Shown: in pieces, positions 11,973 to 23,500 of the stretch
Layout: every line of letters begins with the position of its first letter
Numbering within the stretch: position 1 is the stretch's first letter
NCBI RefSeq assembly: GCF_000524195.1
Contig: NW_020170381.1
Coordinates: 863,678 to 927,677 of the forward strand
DNA: 64,000 bases
Direction of reading: 5' to 3'
Source of the DNA: Echinococcus granulosus
Lineage: Eukaryota > Platyhelminthes > Cestoda > Cyclophyllidea > Taeniidae
Notes under the pieces: model-generated
What the model saw: only the letters and a program-made list of their open reading frames with translations
What the model was told of the DNA's origin: nothing
Databases searched by the model: none
Program-made: the position numbers and the translations under genes

Positions 11973-14900
11973 TCAAGGTGCACTTTCGCTGCCCTTATTG
12001 TCATCGTCGGCGTCGACCACGGTGCCGGGAAGGGCGTCAACGTCAACATAATTGCCATCATCTTGGTCCATGAGTGAGTTGCCGCAGGGGTGGTAGATGG
12101 GAGAGAGGTTGGGACTGGCCATGCCGCGCTTGCGCGATTCATCGCTGCATTGACGCTTGAGCGGCTTGCAGGAGTCGCGAGTGCTCTCCTCGTCGCCACC
12201 GTCGCCGCCATCATACTTATCGTCTTCGTCATCCATGGTGAAGGAGAGGGGCAGGGGCCGCTGCAGACCCCGCCCCTCCGGGCTCGTCCTGCCACCCACT
12301 AGTGGACTCACCTGCGGCAGTATGACAGGGCAACAAATCACCAAGAAAGCTAGCTTCGACACCTCACATTTAAAACAACACTTCTCACATCATTGATTGC
12401 TGATGAAGGCGCAACCAGAAGTTATCCGGTAAAGTGGAAGTAAATTTCACAAATGAAGTAACCCCATGGAAAAATATCACGGTTAGAAATAAAGCAGCAT
12501 TCAAGATGTTACAATAGCGACATGAATCATAATCCGTAAAAATGTTAAAATACTTAGCGGCGTTTTAAAAAGGCGTGAAAGCATCAGTGACTCGCCCCAG
12601 GGTTGGAAACTAGGACGGGAGTTTCCTCTAAAAATATTGTCAACTTTCTCCAGAAACCTCTTTTGAACATGATGTATATTTTGTGCAAAGCCGATTGTAA
12701 ACGCATGCGATACACAAGTGACAATGACACTCTGATCACTAAAAGGCAAATATGGCGGCATTTATCGCTCCACCCCAAGTGGCCAATCTACTCTAGCATA
12801 ATTGGATGCCCTTAGAGGAGAAATGAAATGACTTACAGGCTCAAATAGATGAGACTTTTTGGGTCCGCAAGAGGGTGTTCTACACGAACCAATTCCTGCA
12901 TGTTCTAGGAGTCCAGTTAGATTGGTGTTGCCACTTTGATTAAACCTATCAACATCCTTGGGACTTCTTTTGTTTTGGCAACGAGAGCTCAAGGAGATTG
13001 ATTCGGAAGCCCAGTTAACTGGCAGGCCGAGGTCATCTGCCATAGCTTCCATATCCTCAGCCGAAACAAACTGGGTATCGTGAATGCTGCGAGTATCATC
13101 AGGGGAAGCTCTAGCAAGAGAAGTAGAAAAAAATAGTCAATGTCCATAACACTGCAAAGAGTATGTGAGTGAACTGACGTTATTTTCGTTTTCATATTTA
13201 CAACATTTACCCGTATTTCTAAGAAGAGAAGACGAAACCCCCACTTTTGAGTCAGTAATATTTTGAAGTTACAAAAGGGATTGAGTAAATAATCGCAGTC
13301 AAAGCTTTGGGGAAGAACCGTTTTTGGTAACATACGTAATTTAAATTACTGTTACCCACTATGTTAAAAAGTAAAATGATTAACATAGATGGTATTTCCG
13401 CCACTTTATTATCAATATCTGATTATTGGTGTTAGCCATTCGGCCATTTTAATCCACTCGCACCCACTTCCTATAATCTTTAGACAGACAAAAACGCAGG
13501 ATTATAAATTAACGCTTCCTTCGGAGGTCGCCTATATAATCATGACAATAACAATTTGATCAAAAACCTACGCAACATCCTTGACTGTGTCCATATCAAA
13601 GCTTTCAGCAAAGAGACTACGTCGTTTTCGGAAACTCGGCAGATTCCCTCTCAGGCAAGATGGGCATATGGCGCTGGGGTAACGCAGATAGGAATCCTCC
13701 GTACGCTCCGCACTGGCCTCAGAGAAGATGACCCCACATTGGTAGAGATTCGAACCCTCTCCACCGCAAACAACATTCTCCTTCTCCTCAAGCCCTATGG
13801 CCTTCTGTAGAAGGGAAGGTAGATCGGTGTCCGGGGCTACAGACATGCTGGTTTGAACTTCCACTGGATAAAATAACACAAATCCACATTTTGAAGAAAT
13901 GAGTATTGGCCCAGGGGAAACTAATCTCAGAGAACAAATTTCGTTAAAGCGGAAGACAAATAGAAAAACCGATTGCAACACTTTTCTTAAATAAAACCCT
14001 GCGTAACCGGGTGAGAGTATTCAGTAGGTAAATAGTAGAATAAAATAGCTGCTTTAAATTATGGCAGGAAAAGTGACTACTACGGATAATTGGTAAGATG
14101 ATTATTTTACCATCTGCAACAACAACCGTCCTCTGCCCTGCCTGCTCTCCATTCCCGCTACCCGAAGTGACTAAAGTAAGCAAGAATACCAAATTCAATT
14201 CTTTTTGAATTTCTGTTTGTTAATAATGAGGTTCGCACATTCATTAATGCTTATTTTTGACGGAGATCTACCAATATATTGTGCAACCAAAATTTATTAG
14301 AAATTAGGTGCTACAGTTGGGAGTGCTTAAGTAAATGATAGGGCGAACACTGAGCAGTCAGGCGCATAAAAACCGCAAATAGTGAATTCTAAGTAGAGGT
14401 ATGGATGGGCGAAGGCAACGAACAAAGAGTAAATGACAAACAAATAACAAAATTAAAAGGACGAATAAAGGTAATTGTAATCTCAAATAATCATGTAGCC
14501 GAAAATGACCCTTCACCGACCCCTATAAAAAAGTCTTACATATAGGCTTAAGCGATGACGTCCTGGGAAGGGCAGGTTTACCTGACAAAAGCCCTAAAAG
14601 TAAAAAAAAATTAGTTTTCAGTTTTCGGTTCGGTAAGATGAGACGGACGAATTATGAAGCATTCACTGTGGGCATGAAAAACGAAAATACCAACGTCACA
14701 ATGACGTTCAGCAAGACATCTAATAAATATACATGAAATACACAACAAAAAAGGCACCAAATTACCTGTAAAAGGTTTTCTAGACACATCGGGACTAGGA
14801 GCTATTATGTTACTTTGGAAATACTTTGTTATCTTGCTTTGTGCAGCTTCCTCGACCTAGAAAACAAGCCGAGTAATTGGAGGTCATGTATATCTTCCTT

Positions 14901-15328
14901 TACACTCATAAAAATAGGGTAACTTTTAGAATGTTACACCATAAGCCCGCAGTTGGCAAGCCATTTAATAAATTCCTTCAAAGTATGGACAAAAAATTAG
15001 ATCACTCATTACTTCTACCTACATCCGCATCCAGCTTCTGCTGCATTTGGAGTTGATAGGTGGGATTTTCGTCAATTTCGGTAGGAAAGTGATCCCCCTT
15101 AATCTCAGGAGACCAGACAAAGGGGATGGGTTTTGCTGCCTCACTCCTCGAGGCAAACCTGTTCGGCGGCACAAAGAGGCCTGGGGTGACGGTGGCCTCA
15201 TCAAGGTGAGCCACGTAGTCCTCGTGGAAGGGATTGTAGAGGCGGCCACCTGTTGGCGTCGTCAGAACCGGCAAGTTAGACGATTTTGACGGCGTTGCAA
15301 GCTCCCTTGGTGATGTTTCTTCGGCCAT
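11973..15328 (-). CDS. BORA: Bora homologue (protein aurora borealis), mitotic kinase activator
   Basis: Bora is an intrinsically disordered cell-cycle protein. Once phosphorylated by cyclin-CDK it lets Aurora A activate Polo-like kinase 1 for mitotic entry. Six minus-strand exons join in phase: 15023-15328, 14766-14856, 14111-14170, 13572-13863, 12837-13110 and 11973-12311. They give 453 residues from the ATG at 15328 to the TGA at 11973. The conserved N-terminal module is present: NPF at residues 32-34, PFVWSPEIKG at about 69-78, an EID element at about 84-86, then KITKYFQSNIIAPSPD at about 110-125, matching the family pattern of an acidic helix followed by a PSP motif. The rest is low complexity with many SP/TP sites (for example SPNLSPIYHP), an acidic Asp-rich patch in the last exon, and a RKRRSLF-type basic stretch. 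It is shorter than the roughly 560-residue human protein. The last exon is markedly GC-rich compared with the introns. Confidence 0.82.
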
Positions 15329-17070
15329 TACGAATGACTTAATAGAGCCCTATTTACTGCTTTTGATGCAAAAATAGAAGAGGATCCATGCTGAAATATT
15401 TCTCCTATGATAATTTACATTAACAAAATTACCCAAACACAACTCTTTAAAGAGAAGCAATACTTTTGTTTAAAATCAAAGCCTATAAGATGCAATGGGA
15501 GGAATTAGCAGTAACCATGCCTCAGTGGTTACTTTGATTACAAATCAGAAGTGGTCGCTTGTAGGCGACAAAGCCACCTAGATTCACACCATAAACGGCA
15601 CAAATCTCGTTCACGAATTGCATTTAGCCAATAAAAAAGTGGTGTGCAACAGCTTTAGCTGTTTTCATTAAGACATGAAAGATAACATTAGGTAAAGCTG
15701 CATGGGAAATAAACATTATAGGAGAATTTTCATTGGCACACGCAAATGAGTGCAACTTCAGATTTTAAAATCGACACCACACATTAAACATCCTCATTTT
15801 AAGCATAGCTTTAAGATTTCGGTAGCTTTATAGCATTGCTTAAATAGCAGGGGTAATTGGACGAGGTGGAAACAAAGTTACGCCTACACTGTATAGAAAT
15901 TATGGATTCTAAGTTATCTGCAGAATCTGCTACTTAGGAGAGACTGTTGAGCAGCAACCAAGAGCTGTATAAATGCCGTCAAGGTAGTTCGATCACATTT
16001 TAGGACTCCATTGGTTGATCTGAATTCTTAAGCACTAGGAATTATTTTATTCGTAGTAAGGTGAACGCTAACTTAAATCAAAAACTAGTTCGCGGTTTAT
16101 CAGGCTATGTTGGACCAAACAGTACAAATAGAATCTTAATCTCAAGCAGAATTAACAGGGTATGGCGACTATACGGAAACATGAACAAGGTTTTCGATTC
16201 AAAAATGAATGTTTTCACCATGTACATGGATATGATGCATTGTAAATCGTTAGAAAACATATAGTTATGGGGAGAGAAGATCCATTAACTCATTCAAGGT
16301 AATAAACCACATGATGTCAATAGTCAGTAAAAAACAGTTTTAGGACCCCTAAGACTCAAAGGTTTGTTTCAGGAAAATGCCATAAAGGGAAGAGCTAAAA
16401 GGCAACCACGTACATCGTCTGATTGACGTGATAACCGATTCTACGATAAAACCAATTCTCCGAGAAGAGTTCGCGAACGGACCAATCAAAAGCAAATATG
16501 CTAGATCAAAAAAAGCGCAATGCTTTCATTTCATATTTACCATACGAAATAACAAATACCTTATAGTTTGTGCATAAATTAGAATTAATTCAACAATTTA
16601 AAGTTTGGAAAATGAATTTTGTTAACTACACTTCAGCGTATTGTTGGACTTATCTTCTTTAAGGGCTTTTATTGTTAAATGTGTTAAATATATATTGAAA
16701 CACATAAGAATACTTAAGTATTAAAGGCTTTAATGCTCCTCATTACGTGAGGCGTATTGAGCTCCTGATAAAACGCCCCAGTCGATTAAAAGCATAACAA
16801 ATATAATCATGTCATGCTATTATTTATAAACAAAAGATCTATTCTCATGCGCGGTTACTTCTTTCAAAACCCGAATGCCTTTGTCCAACTAAAAGAATAA
16901 GGAAGCAGTTCTTCCCCCTCCCAGAAGGTTTGACCAAATCACAGACCCTCCTCCCCTCTTGACCGATGTACCACTGACGTAACAACGTGACTCCTCTGAA
17001 TCGAGAAGTCTGATTAGGCGATGACACCTTGCACTATGCAACTTGGGGACTTTACGAATAATGAAAGCCC
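15329..17070. other. Intergenic stretch upstream of the Bora gene
   Basis: No coding exon was recognised. The part next to 15328 should contain the promoter of the minus-strand Bora gene, but I see no clear TATA box or CCAAT box at a convincing distance. Confidence 0.4.
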
Positions 17071-17306
17071 TGTAGAGAACCAGAGTTTGTCTCCTTGGGG
17101 GTCAATAGCGTCTATTGTATAATACGTCGGTTGTTTATCTCTCTATATTGGCGAGGGGCCACTTTTGAAGTGGCCTCTGTACTACGCTGAGTGGGCTGGC
17201 CTTCGGGCCATGCCAATAGCCCAAATACCCTCTCTGCGTTCAATATATATGTTCTGCCTGTGTATTATGTCTTCTTTCGTCTTCAGGGAAGCCTTGGGAC
17301 GCTACA
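17071..17306. repeat. First LTR with two strong hairpins
   Basis: The LTR contains a hairpin with 8-bp stem GGCCACTT (17157-17164) / AAGTGGCC (17168-17175). A nested hairpin follows: outer TGGGCT (17192-17197) / AGCCCA (17218-17223), inner GGCC / GGCC closing a TTCG tetraloop at 17202-17205. A TATA-like ATATATAT lies at about 17243. It is not possible to say from this copy which strand is transcribed. Confidence 0.6.
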
Positions 17307-17396
17307 TTGGTGGTAGTGGAAAGCGAATGTGACCCTAAAGGACATCTATCCTGATTTTCACTGTTGCGGAGCGGAAGAAGTACGTATGCTACGAAT

Positions 17397-17496
17397 NNNN
17401 NNNNNNNNNNNNNNNNNNNNNNNNNNNNNNNNNNNNNNNNNNNNNNNNNNNNNNNNNNNNNNNNNNNNNNNNNNNNNNNNNNNNNNNNNNNNNNNN
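17397..17496. other. Assembly gap (100 N)
   Basis: Exactly 100 Ns, the conventional length for a gap of unknown size. It is flanked by near-identical LTR-end sequence, so the gap is probably caused by the repeat. The missing part should include the rest of the internal region and most of the second LTR. Confidence 0.95.
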
Positions 17497-17521
17497 TTCA
17501 GGAAAGTCTCGGGACGCTACA

Positions 17522-20500
17522 ATTGAATCACGAAGTTGGCGCAACCCCTCCGTCCATCACCTGAAAGGTGTACTTTAATAAACATTTTAGAAATGGAGTA
17601 ACGTCCTGTTTAGACGGTGACGATGTGTTACAAACTTGGACAGTCGCAGTAGACAGCGGCCGGAGTTTTAAGCAAATTATTTTTTCCGCTATTTTGAACG
17701 TCTTTTCTTAACAAAAGAAAGCATTTACATTGACTGACCGATTTGGAGAATGAATTCCTCAGGTTTAACTCACTTTAACTTACAGTAGCATAAATCAACA
17801 AGCATGATGACCGTTTTATTACTTAGACTAGTTCCGATCAGACATCACCCAAAAAAACCTAAAGGTCATCCAACTTTACTCATTTTTCCCTTCAAAATCG
17901 TATTTGAGTGATGTTAGAAATTCCTTTTCGATGTAGGGATAAGGCTTTGCAGCTGGACTAACAGCATGCAGCTTCTCAAACGTTTTACTAATGAAAAAAG
18001 GTAGCTTTGGTATTTTATTCAACAATTAATATTGAACATTTTCAACTTCTTGTATTGTGGCCCTAACTCTGTCATGCTTGGCAGTACCACTTCTAATTTA
18101 CATGGTTGCATTCCAAGGGGACAAGTTTAACATAATGCAGAATGCAATTAGTTTGGATGTATGTGGATTCTAGGCATTCTCACGCCGTAAAGAATACCAA
18201 TGAGGACAGGATGAGCGGTCTACGTTACCGCAAAAACAAGTTCCCAACACGTGACACGTTACAAACTCCTTTATTTCAACCTTATTTTTGCGCTGCCTTG
18301 GTCTCAGTGATTGTTTAGCGGATTTAGTCATTACAAAAGCGCGGGAATATTCAGGCGAACACAAGTTCAGTGAATGTGCGTTCATAAATATGCATTCCAA
18401 TGCATATGTGGGTATCACATTAATATCCTGGTAAACAAAAGTTGTGAGCAGTTAGCTCCACTCAGGTTCTAAAATTAGCAAACTGGGTTCTCTAAAGTTC
18501 TTAATTCGTCATTGCCTACTCCATCCCATTCTGATGCCAGAATTAGGGATCGCCACGGATGGGCCTCTACCGATTCTCGAAGCTCTCCCACTTCACTCCA
18601 AGAAGTGAATTTTAAAGGATGATAAAATTAGACAACCAGTGCTGTTTTTTGGTATTTTCAAAGATCTGATTATGGCTATCGTTAGTGGGGGACTCGGTTC
18701 TGGCGGAAGTCATCTTTAGACAACCTAAAAACTCTCCGTAGTTAAGTGCCTCTCTGTTTAAAAACCGGTCGGTCACTTTGAAAAGTATTAATTCACATAA
18801 AATATATTATCTGTGATTCTTCATTGTGTGATGATGTCGTCGTTGTTAACTTCCAAATCATCTTTGGTTTATTCCTGCTTTAATACTTTGGTGTTTCACC
18901 ATGGGAAGTTACAGACAACTCCACATCATCGCCTTCTATGTGTGATCCATCTCTATTATTTGGCATTGTGTGAATTCGACAGTGATAAAATAAGTCGTCC
19001 TGGTGCTGCAACTTCTGAAAGTTCTAGTTTTCTCAGAATGGAAAATTGCCTAATATCCCACTAAGCGGTTATAGTTTAAATTTAAGAGCATTTAACAAGG
19101 AAGTATTACCTTAAAACTAAACTAAATAAAAGGTTTACCAGAAACTATAAACAGCTAGCGGTTCTCTTGTAAGGAGTTCAACTTATTTGATAACCCTCTC
19201 CACTCAGTCCATAATGTCTGGCGGTTGCTAACGCTGTTCTGAATTCAGTAGGAAGTGAAGCGAAGTGAGGCCACCAGGGTTATATGGCAACTTTGTGGCA
19301 CAGCAGCGGTGACAGCCATGAATCACATCCCTCAGGTACAAGTATGACTGAAGGGCGAGAAGCGATTCTTTACAGTAGTAATAGAAGTAAAAGAGCTTTG
19401 CTGCGACTTCCTGCTTACTATGGCAAAAACCTTCTGTTTAGACAATCAATTTGAGGACTTTTATGACACCGCTTGACTCACAACAGATCCAATGGAATGA
19501 ATACTAGGAATAATCCTATAGGAGCCTAACCAATGACTAAAATTTGATTCACAAATGGCAAACAAGAAGTTTGCCTTAAAAAACCTGAAAGACACGAATA
19601 ATATAACAATTTTGGTTGAGAAACGTGAATACTGTGAGTTGTCATTGTCAAATTATAATCTTCTCTAGTAATGAGTAATTTCTAAAACGCCCTAATAAAA
19701 GAAACCTAGTATCCGTAACTCAGCTGTCAATGAATGTGAATTTTACCGTGATCCAAAGGAGAGGGCACTTTCTATAGGCACAACCGGACTGAAAACAAAA
19801 CTGAAATGAGTGTGTTTGGTTCTCAAAACACGTGCTTTTGCGTACAAAACAAGTTTATTACTAATTAGGTGATTTGGAAGGGCCTTCTCTTCCATAACCC
19901 TCTGAGTGATTATACGGTGTGGAGACGACTCTAGCTGACCTCAGCCCACATAGAGTTCCCTCCCCTGGATTGATGACTTCGGATTACTCACCCCATAACC
20001 CGGCAACTCACATTTACGACCAAAATGTGCCCACTTCGGTCGCACTCCACTCAAATCGACTGCATTACATTAAATGTAAGAGAAGACGGCGCGATAGGAT
20101 ACCGTTAGAATTAGGTTTTTGTAATCTTCTTTATAGATATATGGATATTTTCAGCAGTTGGATGCTGAATTTCTAAACTGGAACAATGCAAAAAAAATTA
20201 CTTGCCTTCAATGGTTGCCGCTGGGATTTCTGTACGAATAAGAACTAACAGTATCAAAATCCACCAGCCTACTAAATGGATGCGATTCGTGGTCCCTTTC
20301 AGCAGTCTGCATTGGCTAAATACAAAGTCTTAACAAGGAGGATACATTAAAATTAATCAACCAACCCTGGTTGAGAGCACATGTTTACCTGTGCGAGAAA
20401 GAAAGTGTAAAGGTGGAATGACTGTCTATGAGGCACCACAGTCAAATTGATTGTCTGACCCCTTATCAGCAGCACGTACATATTCATGCTCTGATGTCGC

Positions 20501-23500
20501 GACTGTGGAAACCACAGCCTGGAGACTAGCGGCTTGACAAATGTTTATGCCCGGGGATGGGGACAGTCCGCATCGATGTCTAACATAAACAATTTGGAAA
20601 ACCACATTGGGAGCCCATTCCATTTCCTGTGTCGAGGGCCTTTCGCCTAATTCCATAGGTTAATGTAAACAGATACTTGTGGCGCCACGTCTGCTAATTC
20701 ACAGACCCACAACTTTTAGTTCCCCAACATTAGCTCTAAATTTTTGCTGATTTCCATGGTTCTCAATTAAAATTGTAACCTGAGAAAAGTACTAAACAAT
20801 AGGGCGTATGCCTGTATGTGCATAACATTAATGAACCGAATGTAGGCAACTCAGCTGTTACAGTAAGTAGTGGTTTCGCTTTTCACTAAAGGCAATTTCT
20901 ATTTCAGTATCTTTGTTACCCCGCAAAACAACTTACTTTTAACAAAACTAAACATTAACCGTCTAATGAGGCAGATGAAAATGGATAATTCTTATACATG
21001 TAAGAAATGTGGACAACTTGGTTCGATGTGAATATTGACTGGTCTATGGTCACTTTGAGCAAGGTAGCATTGCGTCATTAAATTTATAATTATACGCACT
21101 GGATTTCGTTTTGTATTTTTCAATGGAATTGTGAAAGCCATCTGGGTGAAGCACTTAAAAGGAAGTGGGTTATGTGAACATCCGTTAGTGGTATGAGAGG
21201 GGTTAAAATTTGCAACGGAGTAGGGGTCTTATTAACTGACATTAAAATTTTACTAAACTTGAGCCTTGACGAGAACCAAATGTTTGGTTTGTCAACCCTA
21301 AATGGACAGGAAGGAAGACTAGTGATTAAGTATCACTGGTGAGGCGCTTTGACACGAAATGAGGGTAAAGGGAAGAGGTTAACCAATTCCATGCGCCAGT
21401 ACGACTATGGCTTGCATGAGGTCAGTTATTTTAACCTACAGATCGTGTATAATATTGTTGATAACACGCAACCCCCTCTCTCAAATGCATTGGAAATACA
21501 CACAAGCCGACGCCTTATTTATGCATTGACGCCTTTGGTACCCCACTAAAATATGGATTATTCATCTGTCTCCCTGTTAACCTATAGTTAAAAAAGTCAA
21601 TTTCTAAAGTGGACTTTTATAATCTATTTTGAATAAGTGTAATTTTGCGCGTGTGTGCAAATATACAATCATTGGTGAATGAACCTAATAAAAATTAAAG
21701 CTCTTGCCCATTAACATTTGTAGCATTGGAGCGTAGAAAATTTTCAACAGCATGGCCTAAGTTTACTTTAACTGGCTTTGCAATTAGTCCCCAGTCCTCA
21801 GGATAGCGCGAACACAATGTGATTGAAACTTTGTCCATATTCTAAGTGAGGCCTTGTTTTACAGTGGAGCTCGGTCGCGATTGTGCAAATAAAGTAATAT
21901 GTGTGTCCATTTAACTTACAATGCATTCAAATTGTCATCCCACATATGGACTTAGCGATGTGCACAAAAACTTGTGTAGTTTGAACACCTGTTACCGTAG
22001 CCCAGATTTTGGGTAGGACCATAACATAACACAAACGGTACAAGGGTTGTCAGTTTGTTCTAAAAACATCATCGAGGAAAACTTGCCTTCTCAACAGGAC
22101 ATTTATGTTTCGGGGCTGAAAATGGCTGATTGGGTGGACTAATATTAGCTCTCTGCATCAGGAAGCTTACCTTCTGTAACAAATTTTCCGCTTCCAATAT
22201 TTGGACTGGAAATATTTTACTGCGGTGGACTGATTTATCGAAGGTGGAACACTCACATATTCCCACCCATTTAAGCATATATTCGAATTTATTTAACATC
22301 ACTATGGTCCACAACTCGAATAAATCAACATCTCACCTCTCTTAAGTTCATTTGGGCACCGTGTTCGACGAGTTCGGCGTCTACCGCGTACAGCGCACCC
22401 GTACTCACATACCCCCATCTATCCCCCCAACCCGACCCTCCACCTCCCACTCTCCCCCACACACACGAGTAACTAGCCGTGAGTAATGTTCAGTCTTTAT
22501 GAATTGTCGGGCTGGTATCCAATCATGTACGAAGCGGTCAACCATCTGTTGCTACCTCCTTTTGTTTTAAGCGTCTCCACTTACATGCGCTGCGAGATTG
22601 TTCACTTCTGCACAAGCTTAACCCAAAACAAAAGAGTACACCTGTGTGGGGCACCCCACCACACATATTAAGGAGGCTTAACAAAACAAACCCCTCCCCC
22701 CAATTCACGGCTGCTCAAGTGTGTATGTGCCTGTATGTAAGTAAATGAAAGGGGAGGGAGCGAGTGCAAGCGAATATTAGCGTCTTTTGATTGACTGGTT
22801 GCTGGGCCACTGGATAATATTCACCGTCGCAAGTGCCTTCACACAGTCTGACGGTCCCAGTAGCTAAGTCAGTTTAAACAACTTGTTGAGTTTGTCTTGC
22901 CGAGAGGAGAAATGTGGCGGCGAATGTTTCAATTTGTAAACAGATTTCGATTTCCTTTTTATTTCGAGATAAGAACTTGGCTCAGCCGACTTTAGAATAA
23001 CTGATTTATTTAAATCACTGTCTGTCTGAGGGTATCAAATAGCAAAAATGCTGCATGAAAGTTCAGCCGTAAACAAAATTTTATTAAGCGAATTCTTTAA
23101 TTTAACGAGACCTAAAATTTTCAAATAATTTATTGGTAAATCAGTCTAATTTATGAGCTAATAGGATAAAAGTGACTTGGATCTTTTCAACCGAATTTGA
23201 TATCGTTGTTTATAACTGAGTTGTATGTACATATGCGTTAACCATAGAAGCTACCCTGATGTGGAGTTTGAGCCCTGTAATTTTTTTTTCGTGAAAAGAT
23301 TAACAAATGCCTCATGTACTTGCCGGTAGTTGGTTCTTACGCTCATCAAAAGTGCTTTCCTTTATTCAGATCATGGAGGTCCAGGTGGAATAACAAGAGT
23401 AGGTCAAGCAGATTACTTGGAGTTGACGCATCCTTCAAAAAAGGACACACTAACTATGCATAGAGGCCTCTTGACTCTAGGTTTCCCCAACAGTGTGCAC

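Larger units (their letters stand above)
17071..17521. mobile_element. Short LTR retrotransposon of TRIM type, with assembly gap
   Basis: A 236-bp block (17071-17306) starts TGTAG and ends CTACA, the TG...CA inverted ends typical of LTRs. Downstream, 17497-17521 repeats its last 25 bases with three differences and also ends in CTACA, so it is read as the end of the second LTR. Between them are about 90 bases of internal sequence and 100 Ns (17397-17496). The internal part starts TTGGTGGTAGTGG, where a tRNA-primer site beginning TGG would be expected. No gag or pol frame is present and the element is very small, which fits a terminal-repeat retrotransposon in miniature, a class known to be abundant in taeniid cestodes. 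The five bases outside each end (AGCCC and ATTGA) do not match, so no target-site duplication is visible. Confidence 0.6.

Noticed and set aside
12090..12396. Plus-strand open frames rich in Ala, Arg and Ser
   Set aside because: They are antisense to the GC-rich last exon of the Bora gene.
17153..17223. Hammerhead ribozyme in the LTR hairpins
   Set aside because: The conserved CUGANGA core is not present (CTGAGTG instead) and no matching GAAA segment was found.
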